Of a DNA stretch of 64,000 nt, positions 1 to 8,928 are shown piece after piece. The position numbers and the translations under genes were made by a program. A model generated the notes under the pieces. The model was not told the origin of the DNA. It saw only the letters and a program-made list of their open reading frames with translations, and searched no databases. Source of the stretch: Roseovarius arcticus (GTDB taxonomy: Bacteria; Pseudomonadota; Alphaproteobacteria; Rhodobacterales; Rhodobacteraceae); assembly GCF_006125015.1 (NCBI RefSeq), contig NZ_SZZN01000001.1:2976001-3040000 (forward strand), written 5' to 3'. Every line of letters starts with the position of its first letter. The first letter of the stretch is position 1.

Positions 1-890
1 TTGATTGGTTCTTCTATTCTTTCCATCATCGGCGATTAATACCGCACCTATCCCGACAGGGCGCAGGCCGATACAAGCTCAACAAGGCCGCGCTCGAAAA
101 AATTCCAATGTTGGTCCCCCCACTCCCCGAGCAACGGAAGATCGCGGAGATCCTGTCGACCTGGGACCGGGCCATCGAGACGGCGCAGGCGCTGCTGGCC
201 ACCGCCCGCACTCAGAAACGCGCCCTGATGCAATCCCTCCTCACCGGCAAGCGCCGCTTTCCCGAGTTTGAGGGGCAGGAGTGGCGGGAGGTACGGCTGG
301 GTAGTCTTGGCTCTACTTTCAACGGGCTGACCGGCAAGACAAAACAGGATTTTGGAGAGGGAATGCCCTATATTCCGTATCTGAATATCTTTCAGAACTC
401 TCGAATTGATCCATCGCAATTCGACTACGTTGATGTTGATGTGAATGACCGGCAAAACCGTGTCTATTTCGGGGATATTTTCTTCACTACATCGTCGGAA
501 ACGCCAAATGAAGTAGGGATGTCTTCGGTTCTCCTCGACGATATTCCAGACGTGTTTCTCAATAGCTTTTGCTTTGGTTTCAGGCTGCATGATTTTGAAA
601 CGCTTCGTCCTCGTTTCGCGCGCTTTTTATTAAGGGGCCAAGACTTTCGGAGATTGCTACACCGGCTCGCTCAAGGAGCCACAAGGTACAATTTGTCCAA
701 GAGACATCTGCTGGACCTGCAGTTGACCCTACCGTTGGTCGAAGAACAGGAGAAGATCGCCGATGTTCTAGAGGTAGCCCAAAGTGAGGAGGCAAACCTA
801 TCAATACAGATCATGCACCTCCGCACCGAAAAGAAGGCGCTGATGCAGCAACTGCTGACCGGCAAGCGGCGGGTGGTTCTCGATGCCTGA
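1..890 (+). CDS. hsdS: Type I restriction enzyme specificity subunit HsdS, C-terminal part
   Basis: DNA-recognition subunit of a type I restriction-modification complex; it selects the target site for HsdM methylation and HsdR cleavage. The frame is open from position 3, so the 5' end lies outside the window. The visible part starts at the end of the first target-recognition domain (GAGRYKLNKAALEKI), followed by the conserved helix start VPPLPEQRKIAEIL, a linker ending in LTGKRRFPEF, a second recognition domain (roughly 290-740) and a second helix that again ends in LLTGKRR. The duplicated half-subunit layout is typical of HsdS. The stop overlaps the start of hsdR by 8 bases, so the two are translationally coupled. 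hsdM should lie upstream, outside the window. An internal ATG at 108 falls inside the conserved helix and is not the true start. Confidence 0.93.
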   Translation, partial: DWFFYSFHHRRLIPHLSRQGAGRYKLNKAALEKIPMLVPPLPEQRKIAEILSTWDRAIETAQALLATARTQKRALMQSLLTGKRRFPEFEGQEWREVRLGSLGSTFNGLTGKTKQDFGEGMPYIPYLNIFQNSRIDPSQFDYVDVDVNDRQNRVYFGDIFFTTSSETPNEVGMSSVLLDDIPDVFLNSFCFGFRLHDFETLRPRFARFLLRGQDFRRLLHRLAQGATRYNLSKRHLLDLQLTLPLVEEQEKIADVLEVAQSEEANLSIQIMHLRTEKKALMQQLLTGKRRVVLDA

Positions 891-3800
891 CGCTGGCACA
901 CAGGTGCCCGACACGAAGGAAGAAGCCGCCGCCAAGTTGCCTGCGCTGCATGTGATGATGGCGATGGGGTGGGAGTATCTGCCCCCAGCGCAAGCCTTGG
1001 CAATGCGCGGGTCAGAACGCGCCGTGCTCCTGACGGCTGTTCGGCGAGACCGACTGACCGCGTACCGCTTCGACTTCAAGGGTCAACGCTATCCGCTGTC
1101 TTCTGCAGGGATTGCCGCGGTGATCCGCGAGTTGGGCAGGACCGGTTTAAGCGAAGGGCTGATCCCAGGCAACAAGGCGATCTATCAGCACCTGACCCTG
1201 GGCATCACCGTGACCGAGTTTGTAGACGGGCAGAAGGCATCAGTGACCGTGCCGCTGATCGACTGGGCGAATCCGGCCAACAATACCTTTCACGTCACCG
1301 AGGAGCTTTCGGTCGAGCGGCCCGCCGGACTCGGGCGCTTTCGCCCCGACATCGTGGGCTATGTGAACGGCATCCCGCTGGCGGTGATCGAGGCCAAGCG
1401 CCCGGTTTCCTCGACCAAGGACAAGGCCATGGTTGATGAGGGGATCAGCCAGCACCTGCGCAACCAGATGGGCGACGGTATTCAGGACCTCTATGCCTAT
1501 TCCCAGCTGCTGCTGTCGATCTCGGGCGCAGAGGGGCGCTATGGCACGACCGGCACACCGAAAAAATTCTATTCGATCTGGCGTGAGGAAGACCTGAGCG
1601 ACGGCGCGATGACCGCCATCCGCAACACACCGCTGAGTGTGGCGCAAAAGACTGCGTTGTTCGCCGACCGCCCCCAGTGGGCTCGACAAGGATATGAGGC
1701 GCTGCATGCGGCCCCCGTGCTGTTAACCGAACAGGACCGGCTGATCATCGGCCTACTGCGCCCGGACCGGCTGTTGGACATGGCGCGGCGGTTCACGTTC
1801 TTTGACAAGAAGATCGGCAAGATGGTGGCGCGCTATCAGCAGGTGCAAGGCACCAAAGCCATCGTGGAGCAGGTTCGCAAGAAAAAGCCCGATGGCCGCC
1901 GTGAGGGCGGGGTGATCTGGCACACGACCGGTTCGGGCAAGTCCAACTTGATGGTTCTGTTGACCAAGGCGTTGCTGTTGGAGGAGACATTGACCGACTG
2001 CCGGATAATTATCGTCACCGACCGCGTCGATCTGGAAAAGCAGTTGGCCAGCACCTTTCTGACAGGTGGGGCATTTGGCTCGGACGTGGCGACCAAGAAA
2101 GATGGCGAAAAGGCCAAGGTCCAGTCGGGCCGCGATCTGGCCCAGCGAATTGGCCATGGCAACGAGCGGATCATCTTCACCCTGCTGCAAAAATTCACAT
2201 CCGCCACCAAGCTGCCCGAATGCCACAACCCGTCTGACAAGCTGATCGTGCTGGTTGACGAAGGCCATCGCAGCCAGGGCGGCGAGAACCACGAGCGCAT
2301 GCGCATGGCGCTGCCCAATGCCGCATTCATCGCGTTCACCGGCACGCCCCTGCTGAAGGAGGATAAGACCCGCAACAAGTTCGGGCCGATCCTGCACGCC
2401 TATACCATGCAGAGGGGAGTGGAGGACGGGGCCGTGACGCCGCTGGTCTATGAAGAGCGCAAGCCGGTGGTCGACATCAACGACAAGGCCATTGATGCGT
2501 GGTTCGACAAGATCACCGTGGGCCTATCGGACAAGCAAAAATCCGACCTCAAGCAGAAGTTCGCCACACGCGGCCGCGTATATGGCGCAGGCAACCGGAT
2601 CGATTTGATCGCTTGGGACATCGCCACCCATTTCACCGAGAATTTCGGCAAGCTCGATCTTGGCCTGAAGGCGCAATTGGCCACGGACAGTAAACTGTCT
2701 GCCATCCGCTACAAGCAGGCGCTTGATGCGACAGGCATGGTGACGAGCGCGGTCGTAATCTCGGCCCCCGACACGCGCGAAGGCCATACGGAAGCAGACG
2801 AGACCAAGCTTCCTGAGGTGCAATCTTGGTGGAAAGCCAATGTTGACGGTGATGCGGCGGACTATGAGACCCGTATTGTCGAGGATTTCAGCACCGATGG
2901 GGCACCCGACATCCTGATCGTCGTGGACAAGCTGCTGACAGGGTTTGATGAACCGCGAAACGCCGTTCTCTACATCGACAAGCATCTGAAAGGGCATAAC
3001 CTGCTGCAAGCCATCGCCCGGGTGAACCGCCTGCATGAGGCCAAAAAGCACGGATTCCTGATCGACTACCGAGGCATTTTGGCCGAGTTGGACACCTCGA
3101 TCCAAGATTATCAGGATCTCGCCGCACAGACCCAGGCCGGATATGACATCGACGATCTAAAGGGCACGATCGCCAACGTCTCGACCGAGTACAAACGCCT
3201 GCCTGCACTGCATGATGCCCTCTGGGCGATCTTCAAAGACGTGAAGAACAGGGCTGACTTTGAGCAGTTCCGTCAGGTGCTGGTTCCGAGCTACACGGAG
3301 AGCGATGATGGCGGTTCCGTCGACAATCGGCAGAAGGTCCGTGAAGACTTCTACGACGCCCTCACGGCGTTCGGCATGTGCCTGAAGCTGGCTGTGTCGT
3401 CGCGCGCGTTCTTCGAGGATGGGGCTTTTGACGAAAAGACCATCCAAGCCTACAAGCGCGATCTGAAGTTCTTCACCGATCTACGAGTGCAGGCGAAACG
3501 CGATGCGCATGAGACCGTGGACTTCTCCGAGTATGAGGATCAAATCCGCAAACTCATCGACAAGCAGGTTATTGGTCAGGAGATTGTTGATTCAGAAGGT
3601 GTGATCCTGGTCGGCACTATGGGCAACAACGACGACCCCGCCGAGTGGTCGGAGGAGAAGACTCGCACCGAGGCGGACGTCATCAAGACCCGTATTCGCA
3701 AGACCATCGAGCAGAACCTGAATGACGACCCGCACGCCCAACGTGTTTTCTCTGAGATGCTGAAAGAAGCTATCGCCAACGCCGAGGCGATGTTTGAACA

Positions 3801-4170
3801 CCCAAACAAGCAGTATGTGTTGTTCAAGGACCTAGAGGAGGCTGTGGAAAGGCGTGACACGCCCGGTGTGCCGGATCGGTTCACGGATCGCCCGAGGGCA
3901 CAGGCATATTTCGGTGCGTTCCTTGATCAGTTGGGCGCTAAGGCAGCGGATCAGCCTGAGGACGTCCTAGTGGCCGAGGCCATGTATATCGACGACACCG
4001 TGGACAACGCGGTGCAGACCCATTCGATCAGCCCCGGTAACATAGAGACCGAGATCAGCAAGGCTCTGTTACCGCGTTACTTCAAGTTCTTCGGTGGGCT
4101 GGATGACGCCAAGACAATGATCGACCGAGTGATCGGCATCGTACGTGCAGGCAAGGCCAAGGGCAGCTGA
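883..4170 (+). CDS. hsdR: Type I restriction enzyme endonuclease subunit HsdR
   Basis: Motor and nuclease subunit of the type I restriction complex: translocates DNA with ATP and cuts unmethylated DNA. At 1095 residues it is full length for the family. An N-terminal PD-(D/E)XK nuclease is visible with D156 in RFRPDIVGY and E170-A-K172 in LAVIEAKRP. The superfamily 2 helicase core follows: Walker A TTGSGKS near 348-354, the DEGH box at 459-462, the TGT motif (AFTGTPL) near 484-490 and ARVNRLHEAKKHG as motif VI. A C-terminal helical region that would contact the methylase core completes it. Its ATG overlaps the end of hsdS, and its TGA shares one base with the ATG of the metallopeptidase gene, so the three genes form one transcription unit. 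Confidence 0.96.
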   Translation: MPDAGTQVPDTKEEAAAKLPALHVMMAMGWEYLPPAQALAMRGSERAVLLTAVRRDRLTAYRFDFKGQRYPLSSAGIAAVIRELGRTGLSEGLIPGNKAIYQHLTLGITVTEFVDGQKASVTVPLIDWANPANNTFHVTEELSVERPAGLGRFRPDIVGYVNGIPLAVIEAKRPVSSTKDKAMVDEGISQHLRNQMGDGIQDLYAYSQLLLSISGAEGRYGTTGTPKKFYSIWREEDLSDGAMTAIRNTPLSVAQKTALFADRPQWARQGYEALHAAPVLLTEQDRLIIGLLRPDRLLDMARRFTFFDKKIGKMVARYQQVQGTKAIVEQVRKKKPDGRREGGVIWHTTGSGKSNLMVLLTKALLLEETLTDCRIIIVTDRVDLEKQLASTFLTGGAFGSDVATKKDGEKAKVQSGRDLAQRIGHGNERIIFTLLQKFTSATKLPECHNPSDKLIVLVDEGHRSQGGENHERMRMALPNAAFIAFTGTPLLKEDKTRNKFGPILHAYTMQRGVEDGAVTPLVYEERKPVVDINDKAIDAWFDKITVGLSDKQKSDLKQKFATRGRVYGAGNRIDLIAWDIATHFTENFGKLDLGLKAQLATDSKLSAIRYKQALDATGMVTSAVVISAPDTREGHTEADETKLPEVQSWWKANVDGDAADYETRIVEDFSTDGAPDILIVVDKLLTGFDEPRNAVLYIDKHLKGHNLLQAIARVNRLHEAKKHGFLIDYRGILAELDTSIQDYQDLAAQTQAGYDIDDLKGTIANVSTEYKRLPALHDALWAIFKDVKNRADFEQFRQVLVPSYTESDDGGSVDNRQKVREDFYDALTAFGMCLKLAVSSRAFFEDGAFDEKTIQAYKRDLKFFTDLRVQAKRDAHETVDFSEYEDQIRKLIDKQVIGQEIVDSEGVILVGTMGNNDDPAEWSEEKTRTEADVIKTRIRKTIEQNLNDDPHAQRVFSEMLKEAIANAEAMFEHPNKQYVLFKDLEEAVERRDTPGVPDRFTDRPRAQAYFGAFLDQLGAKAADQPEDVLVAEAMYIDDTVDNAVQTHSISPGNIETEISKALLPRYFKFFGGLDDAKTMIDRVIGIVRAGKAKGS

Positions 4171-4901
4171 TGCCATCCGAACATTTCTTAACATATGGCG
4201 ACCAACAGATCTCCTACAACGTGAAGGTTGACAGCCAACGCTCTTCTCGGATTGCAATCCATGTTGATCCGGACGGATCGGTGTCTGTGGACGTGCCCCC
4301 GGTGTTTGACGAAGCAGCCATTCGTGCTGCGGTGCAGAAGCGCGCGCGATGGATCGTCGGTCATGTCGCAGAGGCCAGGGCGCGTTTTGCGCATGTCCGA
4401 CCCCGCGAATATGTCTCCGGCGAGCAGATACTGTACCTTGGGCGCCGCTATGTTTTGAAAGTCCTGCCAACGGACAGCCAACCAAAGCCGGTCCGATTGA
4501 AAGGCAATCGATTGGTGGTTGAAACAAAATCCTCCGATCCGGACATCATACGAGGCAAGGTGCGCGGTTGGTATAAGGTGAAGGCGCGAGACTATTTCGT
4601 TCGCATGATCGACGAGGCGGCCACGCGCCTACCATGGGTCAATCAAGCGCCGCCACTGCGGCTTCTGGAAATGAACAAGCAATGGGGTAGCTGTTCAGCT
4701 GGCGGCAAGATCATACTGAACCCGCATTTGATCAAGTCACCGCGTGTCTGCATCGAATACGTTGTGCTGCACGAAATTGCCCACCTCAAGCATCACGATC
4801 ATGGGCCCGAGTTTTGGCGGCTGGTGGGCGAAAGCCTGCCGCAGTGGCGCGTCGCGAAAAAGACGTTGGATGATATGGCTGAGATTCTGCTGGCAGAGTA
4901 A
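4170..4901 (+). CDS. YgjP-like (DUF45) zinc metallopeptidase
   Basis: Protein of 243 residues with the zinc peptidase motif HEIAH at 201-205, followed by HHDHGPEFW, which supplies a likely third ligand. WGSCSAGGKI just before it is the other conserved block of the YgjP/DUF45 family. The N-terminal half is beta-rich with no signal peptide, so the protein is probably cytoplasmic. The start codon overlaps the hsdR stop (TGATG), which places it in the restriction operon. Members of this family are often found beside hsdR, but their substrate in that context is not known to me. A role in protein turnover of the restriction complex is inference. Confidence 0.88.
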   Translation: MPSEHFLTYGDQQISYNVKVDSQRSSRIAIHVDPDGSVSVDVPPVFDEAAIRAAVQKRARWIVGHVAEARARFAHVRPREYVSGEQILYLGRRYVLKVLPTDSQPKPVRLKGNRLVVETKSSDPDIIRGKVRGWYKVKARDYFVRMIDEAATRLPWVNQAPPLRLLEMNKQWGSCSAGGKIILNPHLIKSPRVCIEYVVLHEIAHLKHHDHGPEFWRLVGESLPQWRVAKKTLDDMAEILLAE

Positions 4902-5184
4902 TCTGGCTTGAAGTGCTGCAGGAAAGACAAGCGCCAACTTAAAAGCGTCACTTGGAAGTCTCCACTGTTAGCGAGGAGCTGTGGCGTCGAGCCATGTTCC
5001 GGCACTGGTCAGTGCGCCAATTGCAAGACTATCATCATATTGCTTTGGGATGAGATGCGAACGTAAGCGTAATCTTTAGAATCACTCGTCGCGGTGAGTG
5101 GTTTCCAAGAGCATTTGGCTTGGCGGGTTGGTTGGCGGGTAAGGAGCCTTGATTCCGCAATTATTGTTAGTTTTCAAAGGTGGG
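4902..5184. other. Non-coding stretch between restriction locus and tRNA-Ser
   Basis: I see no convincing gene here. A reading frame that runs leftward across the neighbouring tRNA is an artefact of translating the tRNA. The stretch may hold the boundary of the restriction island, but no repeat of the tRNA end is visible. Confidence 0.5.
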
Positions 5185-5274
5185 TGGCGGAGACGATGGG
5201 ATTCGAACCCACGAGACCCTTCCGGGCCTACTCCCTTAGCAGGGGAGCGCCTTCGACCACTCGGCCACATCTCC
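5185..5274 (-). tRNA. tRNA-Ser (anticodon GCT)
   Basis: Read on the minus strand the acceptor stem GGAGATG pairs with CGTCTCC next to an encoded CCA end. The T loop GGTTCGAATCC is present, and a long variable arm gives 90 nt, as expected for a class II serine tRNA. The anticodon loop CTGCTAA puts GCT at 5238-5240, which reads AGC and AGU. The type I restriction genes end about 280 bases from its 3' end, so this tRNA may mark the edge of that island. Confidence 0.96.
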
Positions 5275-5496
5275 ACCAACGCGTATAACTAAGCAAACAT
5301 GGATATTACAAGGCAAAACTGCCTGAATATTCCGATTATCTTTTACCCCAAAACAGCCTTCAATGACCGATCTCACAAAAGTCAGGCGCTGTGGGTTTCA
5401 GGGATACCCAGCAATTTTATCGACAAACGAACATCCGTTGGCGATTTGCCAAAATGCGAATAGATCAACGCCTATCTCGCACTGAGCTAGCCTTTA

Positions 5497-6258
5497 TCAG
5501 CCTCGCCGCAGCGCACGGAAGAGGGCCGACGCACCCCAGCCCGCAATGATCGCGATAGCCAGCGACATCAGGCCATAGAGCACCGATTGCTGCTTTGCCA
5601 GCGTGTGAAGCCACCGCTCCAACCCGACCTTGCGCACATCGATGATCGTCTCGTACTTCGACACGACCTGCCCGCGGCGCGTGAGGAAAATGCGGGTGAC
5701 ATAGTTGCCCTCGGTCAGGTTCGACGGCAGGTCCAGCGACGTCTGAAACAACGTCTGCTGAGTCAACTCGACCGCGCCTTCGCGCATTTGGTAGGCGCCG
5801 CTGCGCTCGCGAATGCGGATAACGGCGTCAGTAAAACTTTGGGCATCGCGCACGCCGCCGGGTGCGCCGACGGACCGGATTGCGCGGGGGATGGAAATTT
5901 TGTGGCGCAAATCCTCGACTTGGCTCAGCACGTCCTTCCATGGCCCCGATGTGGCGACCGCGTAAAAACTGGGGGCGACATCCACCTCGACCGCATCGAC
6001 ATTCACCCAAATGCCAAAGCGCCGCTCTTTGCGGCGCACATCCAACGGCTGGCTGGGCCCGGCGATGGCCACGACGACGCCCAACTCATCGGGTGGGATC
6101 GCCTCTTCGCGCTTGATCGCGCCAAATAGCAGTATTTCCGACCCGTCGAAGGTGGTGTCGATGGCGATGGTGTTGCGACTAAGGCCCAGCACGACCTCCT
6201 CGGCACGGCCCGGCAGGGCCAGCAGAACCAGCAACACGGCGACCAATCCGCGCATCAT
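5497..6258 (-). CDS. TIGR02186 family membrane protein
   Basis: Protein of 253 residues with an N-terminal signal sequence (LVAVLLVLLALPGRA), a beta-rich periplasmic region starting EEVVLGLSRNTIAI, and one C-terminal transmembrane helix (about 222-246) followed by a short basic tail. This matches the alphaproteobacterial TIGR02186 (Alph_Pro_TM) family, whose function is unknown but which is typically paired with a TauE/SafE permease. That is the case here: its ATG overlaps the permease stop by 4 bases, so they form one unit. A role as accessory protein in sulfur-compound export is inferred from this pairing only. Confidence 0.85.
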   Translation of the reverse strand: MMRGLVAVLLVLLALPGRAEEVVLGLSRNTIAIDTTFDGSEILLFGAIKREEAIPPDELGVVVAIAGPSQPLDVRRKERRFGIWVNVDAVEVDVAPSFYAVATSGPWKDVLSQVEDLRHKISIPRAIRSVGAPGGVRDAQSFTDAVIRIRERSGAYQMREGAVELTQQTLFQTSLDLPSNLTEGNYVTRIFLTRRGQVVSKYETIIDVRKVGLERWLHTLAKQQSVLYGLMSLAIAIIAGWGASALFRALRRG

Positions 6259-7172
6259 GGCCGCACCACGGTGCTGATAGAAAACACTTCGCTGGGCTGT
6301 AGCAATAGATCCAGCGCCAGCTTAAAACAGACAGCCAACACGAGGATCGCCAGAAGGATCCGCAGTTGCTCGGCCTTCATACGGGCGCCAATCTGAGTGC
6401 CAAACTGCGCCCCGACAACACCGCCGAACATCAGAAGCAGCGCCAGCACCACGTCGACGATCTGGCTGCTGACCGCGTGCAGCATAGTGGTAAACGCAGC
6501 GACAAAGATGATCTGAAAGAGCGACGTTCCGACCACCACCTTGGTCGGCATACCCAGCAGATAGATCATCGCTGGCACCATGATAAAACCGCCCCCGACC
6601 CCCATGATCGCCGCCAGAACACCGACGGCCATACCAACCAGAACGGGCGGTATCACGCTGATATAAAGGCCGGATGTGCGAAACCGCATCTTAAACGGCA
6701 GCTTCTGTATCCACGTATGTTTTTTGCGGGGGACGCGGGGGCCGTCGCGCCGCGACCTGCGGATCGCGCGCAGGCTTTCAAAGAACATAAGCCCGCCGAT
6801 TATGCCCAGAAAAACAACGTAGAACAGCGTGACCAGCAGATCCACCTGCCCCATCGCCTTGAGATAATTGAACAGCATCACACCAAAGCCGGCGCCGATG
6901 AGGCCGCCAATCAGTAGCACCGTTCCCATCCTCAGATCCACGGACCGCCGCCTGAAATGCGCCAGAACAGCGGAAAAGGACGAAGCGACGATCTGGTTCG
7001 CGCCAGTCGCGACCGCGACTGCGGGCGGGATGCCGATAAAGAACAAAAGCGGCGTCATCAAAAATCCGCCGCCTACTCCGAACATGCCCGACAGAATGCC
7101 AACAAGACCGCCAAGGCCCAGCAACAGGAACGCGTTTACCGAGACTTCGGCGATGGGCAGGTAGATTTGCAT
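6255..7172 (-). CDS. TauE/SafE family sulfite exporter-like permease
   Basis: Inner-membrane permease of about 305 residues. It has two repeated halves, each carrying the glycine-rich family motif: GMFGVGGGFLMTPLL near the N terminus and AAIMGVGGGFIMVPAM in the second half. Seven to eight hydrophobic helices are visible. The family exports sulfite or organosulfonates or takes up sulfur compounds. I chose the ATG at 7172, directly after an AGGAAAG ribosome-binding site; the tandem ATG at 7175 is possible. A longer frame starting at 7367 would run into the upstream LysE gene and lacks family similarity. The gene is followed with a 4-base overlap by the TIGR02186 protein. Confidence 0.88.
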   Translation of the reverse strand: MQIYLPIAEVSVNAFLLLGLGGLVGILSGMFGVGGGFLMTPLLFFIGIPPAVAVATGANQIVASSFSAVLAHFRRRSVDLRMGTVLLIGGLIGAGFGVMLFNYLKAMGQVDLLVTLFYVVFLGIIGGLMFFESLRAIRRSRRDGPRVPRKKHTWIQKLPFKMRFRTSGLYISVIPPVLVGMAVGVLAAIMGVGGGFIMVPAMIYLLGMPTKVVVGTSLFQIIFVAAFTTMLHAVSSQIVDVVLALLLMFGGVVGAQFGTQIGARMKAEQLRILLAILVLAVCFKLALDLLLQPSEVFSISTVVRP

Positions 7173-7243
7173 CATCTTTCCTAGCGTCCGGCCAGCCGTC
7201 TTGGCAAGCGTCAGTGCGCACGCGCGCGCGTTTTGAATGTTTG

Positions 7244-7876
7244 TTAGCGCGCTGAAGCCAGCTTCCATGCGGCAAAGACAAAAAATACGCCTAGTCCTGC
7301 CTCGATCCAGCGGCGGCCATGCGCGTAGGCCTGCCGGATTGGCGCAGACGACAACAGCAGCGCCCATGCACCATGCGCTACCAGTGAGATTGCGAACGCT
7401 CCAATTACAAAGCCGATGACGATGGCCGCGCCACCGCCTTGCGTTGCGCCGACCGATGCAATGGCCAGCCAGAATATCAACGCCTTGGGATTCGTCACCT
7501 GAAGCGCATATCCGGCCATGAAGCGGCGAGGCAGGCTACGTCGCCGCACCTCGCGCGCTCGGATTGCAGGTGGATACGCTGCCTTGCGAAACGCGCCATA
7601 GGCCAGCCATAGCAGATACCCTGCCCCGATCAGCCGCAGAACACCCATTGCCCATGCCGCCTGCGTCAAGATCAATCCGACGCCCAGCAAGGTGGCGATG
7701 TTGATCGTCGCGCTGCCTGCCGCGATACCGAACGCCGCAACCATCGCATCGCGCCGACCGTCGGTTTGGGCGACGCCCAGCAGCATGGCGACCGCGGGCC
7801 CCGGCGATGCAGATGCAAAGGCGAGGATCGCATAGGCGGCGGCAAAACCGGGCAAAAATGGAAGAAAATCGGTCAT
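7244..7876 (-). CDS. LysE family translocator (amino acid exporter)
   Basis: Inner-membrane protein of 210 residues with about six hydrophobic helices. The N-terminal family signature ASPGPAVAMLLGVAQ and the later TNPKALIFWLAI block are characteristic of the LysE/RhtB superfamily, which exports amino acids and their analogues by proton antiport. The ATG at 7876 has an AAAGG ribosome-binding site upstream. It lies 28 bases after rimI on the same strand, so it may be read from the nfuA-tsaB-rimI transcript. The exported substrate cannot be told from sequence. Confidence 0.9.
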   Translation of the reverse strand: MTDFLPFLPGFAAAYAILAFASASPGPAVAMLLGVAQTDGRRDAMVAAFGIAAGSATINIATLLGVGLILTQAAWAMGVLRLIGAGYLLWLAYGAFRKAAYPPAIRAREVRRRSLPRRFMAGYALQVTNPKALIFWLAIASVGATQGGGAAIVIGFVIGAFAISLVAHGAWALLLSSAPIRQAYAHGRRWIEAGLGVFFVFAAWKLASAR

Positions 7877-7904
7877 GGCGGGCCTTTCACGGGTGCACTA
7901 TGGC

Positions 7905-8351
7905 CTATGTTGACGCTTGGCCCTGGTCAAGCGCGCCCAACTCCTTGGTCAGAACAAGTGCATCGACTGCCTCGGCTCCGGTGCGCGCATAATAGCCCGC
8001 ACGCTGGCCTATCTGAATGTAGCTCGCGCCAGCATAAAGCGCGCGCGCGGCAGCATTGTCTGCCGCGACCTCAAGAAATTGAGTAAGCGCGCCACGCTCT
8101 GCGGCCGCAATTTCAATCTGCGACAATAAATCGGCCGCGATACCTTGCCTGCGATAACCCGGGTCCGTCGCCAATGTCAGCAATTCCGCCTCACCCGCGA
8201 TAACGCGCGCAAGGGCAAAGCCATGCGGGCCAGCGCGCAGACAGCACAGAGGCGAGGCGATCAGGTCAGCAAACTCTGCCACGCTCCAACCCCGGCCCTG
8301 CCCCGCGAACGCGCGCGCGTGCAGCCGCGCAAGGGTCTCAGCCGTGCTCAT
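7905..8351 (-). CDS. rimI: Ribosomal protein S18 alanine N-acetyltransferase-like GNAT
   Basis: GNAT acetyltransferase of 148 residues with the acetyl-CoA loop DPGYRRQGIA and the later block EVAADNAAARALY, which fits RimI. RimI acetylates the N-terminal alanine of ribosomal protein S18. Its position directly after tsaB, with a 14-base overlap, is a common bacterial arrangement and supports the assignment over a generic GNAT. Cytoplasmic; no extra domains. Confidence 0.86.
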   Translation of the reverse strand: MSTAETLARLHARAFAGQGRGWSVAEFADLIASPLCCLRAGPHGFALARVIAGEAELLTLATDPGYRRQGIAADLLSQIEIAAAERGALTQFLEVAADNAAARALYAGASYIQIGQRAGYYARTGAEAVDALVLTKELGALDQGQAST

Positions 8352-8928
8352 CTAGCATCACCGGCGGCGCGTCACGCGCAGGGGCGGCGTCGGCAGTCCT
8401 TAGGTATAGCGGCGCAGGGGGCGCGCCCGGCAATGCGTTCGCAGCAATGCGCGCGATCTGGCAGGCCATCTGGTCCGGCTCAGGCAGATAGTGCAGCGGC
8501 GGGCCCAGCGCTTGCGCGTCTGCCAAGGTCAGCATGGCCTGCTGTCCGCCAGGGCGTTCGACATAGACATGATCGCGCGGCGCTGGCACCGCTGGCACAT
8601 GTGCAGCCGCCTCGCCGCTGGATATCACCTCAAACGACGTCACCCCGATCGACGGTATCTCCAGCGCCAGCGCCAGACCGCGCGCCGCCGACACCCCGAT
8701 GCGGATGCCGGTAAAGTTGCCCGGCCCTACCCCAACGCCAATCCGCGCCAGATCCGTCCACTCGGCACCACCCGCTGCCAGCACCTCCTCCAGCAACGGC
8801 ATCAGGCGTTCCGCTTGCCCGCGCGTCATTGCCTCGCTGCGCGCTACCAATATGCGTGGCCCGCACAGCAAAGCGGCCGCGCAATGCGCGGCCGATGTAT
8901 CAAAGCCAAGGACCAGCGCGTCAGACAC
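8338..8928 (-). CDS. tsaB: tRNA threonylcarbamoyladenosine biosynthesis protein TsaB
   Basis: Partner of TsaD in making the t6A37 modification of ANN-reading tRNAs. The 196-residue protein has the ASKHA fold: VLGFDTSAAHCAAAL at the N terminus and GVGPGNFTGIRIGVSAARGLA, the most diagnostic TsaB motif, near 66-86. It overlaps nfuA by 8 bases upstream and rimI by 14 bases downstream. The t6A enzyme Sua5/TsaC is encoded nearby at 12287; tsaD is not in the window. Confidence 0.94.
   Translation of the reverse strand: MSDALVLGFDTSAAHCAAALLCGPRILVARSEAMTRGQAERLMPLLEEVLAAGGAEWTDLARIGVGVGPGNFTGIRIGVSAARGLALALEIPSIGVTSFEVISSGEAAAHVPAVPAPRDHVYVERPGGQQAMLTLADAQALGPPLHYLPEPDQMACQIARIAANALPGAPPAPLYLRTADAAPARDAPPVMLDEHG

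Noticed and set aside
4902..5184. Phage-type attachment repeat between the restriction locus and tRNA-Ser
   Set aside because: I looked for a copy of the tRNA-Ser end in this stretch and found none.
5082..5279. Minus-strand reading frame over tRNA-Ser
   Set aside because: It is a translation of the tRNA itself (RRRSPAKGVGPEGSRGFES type sequence) and has no family likeness.
6366..6917. Plus-strand frame opposite the TauE/SafE permease
   Set aside because: His- and Asp-rich sequence from reverse reading of hydrophobic codons; no support.
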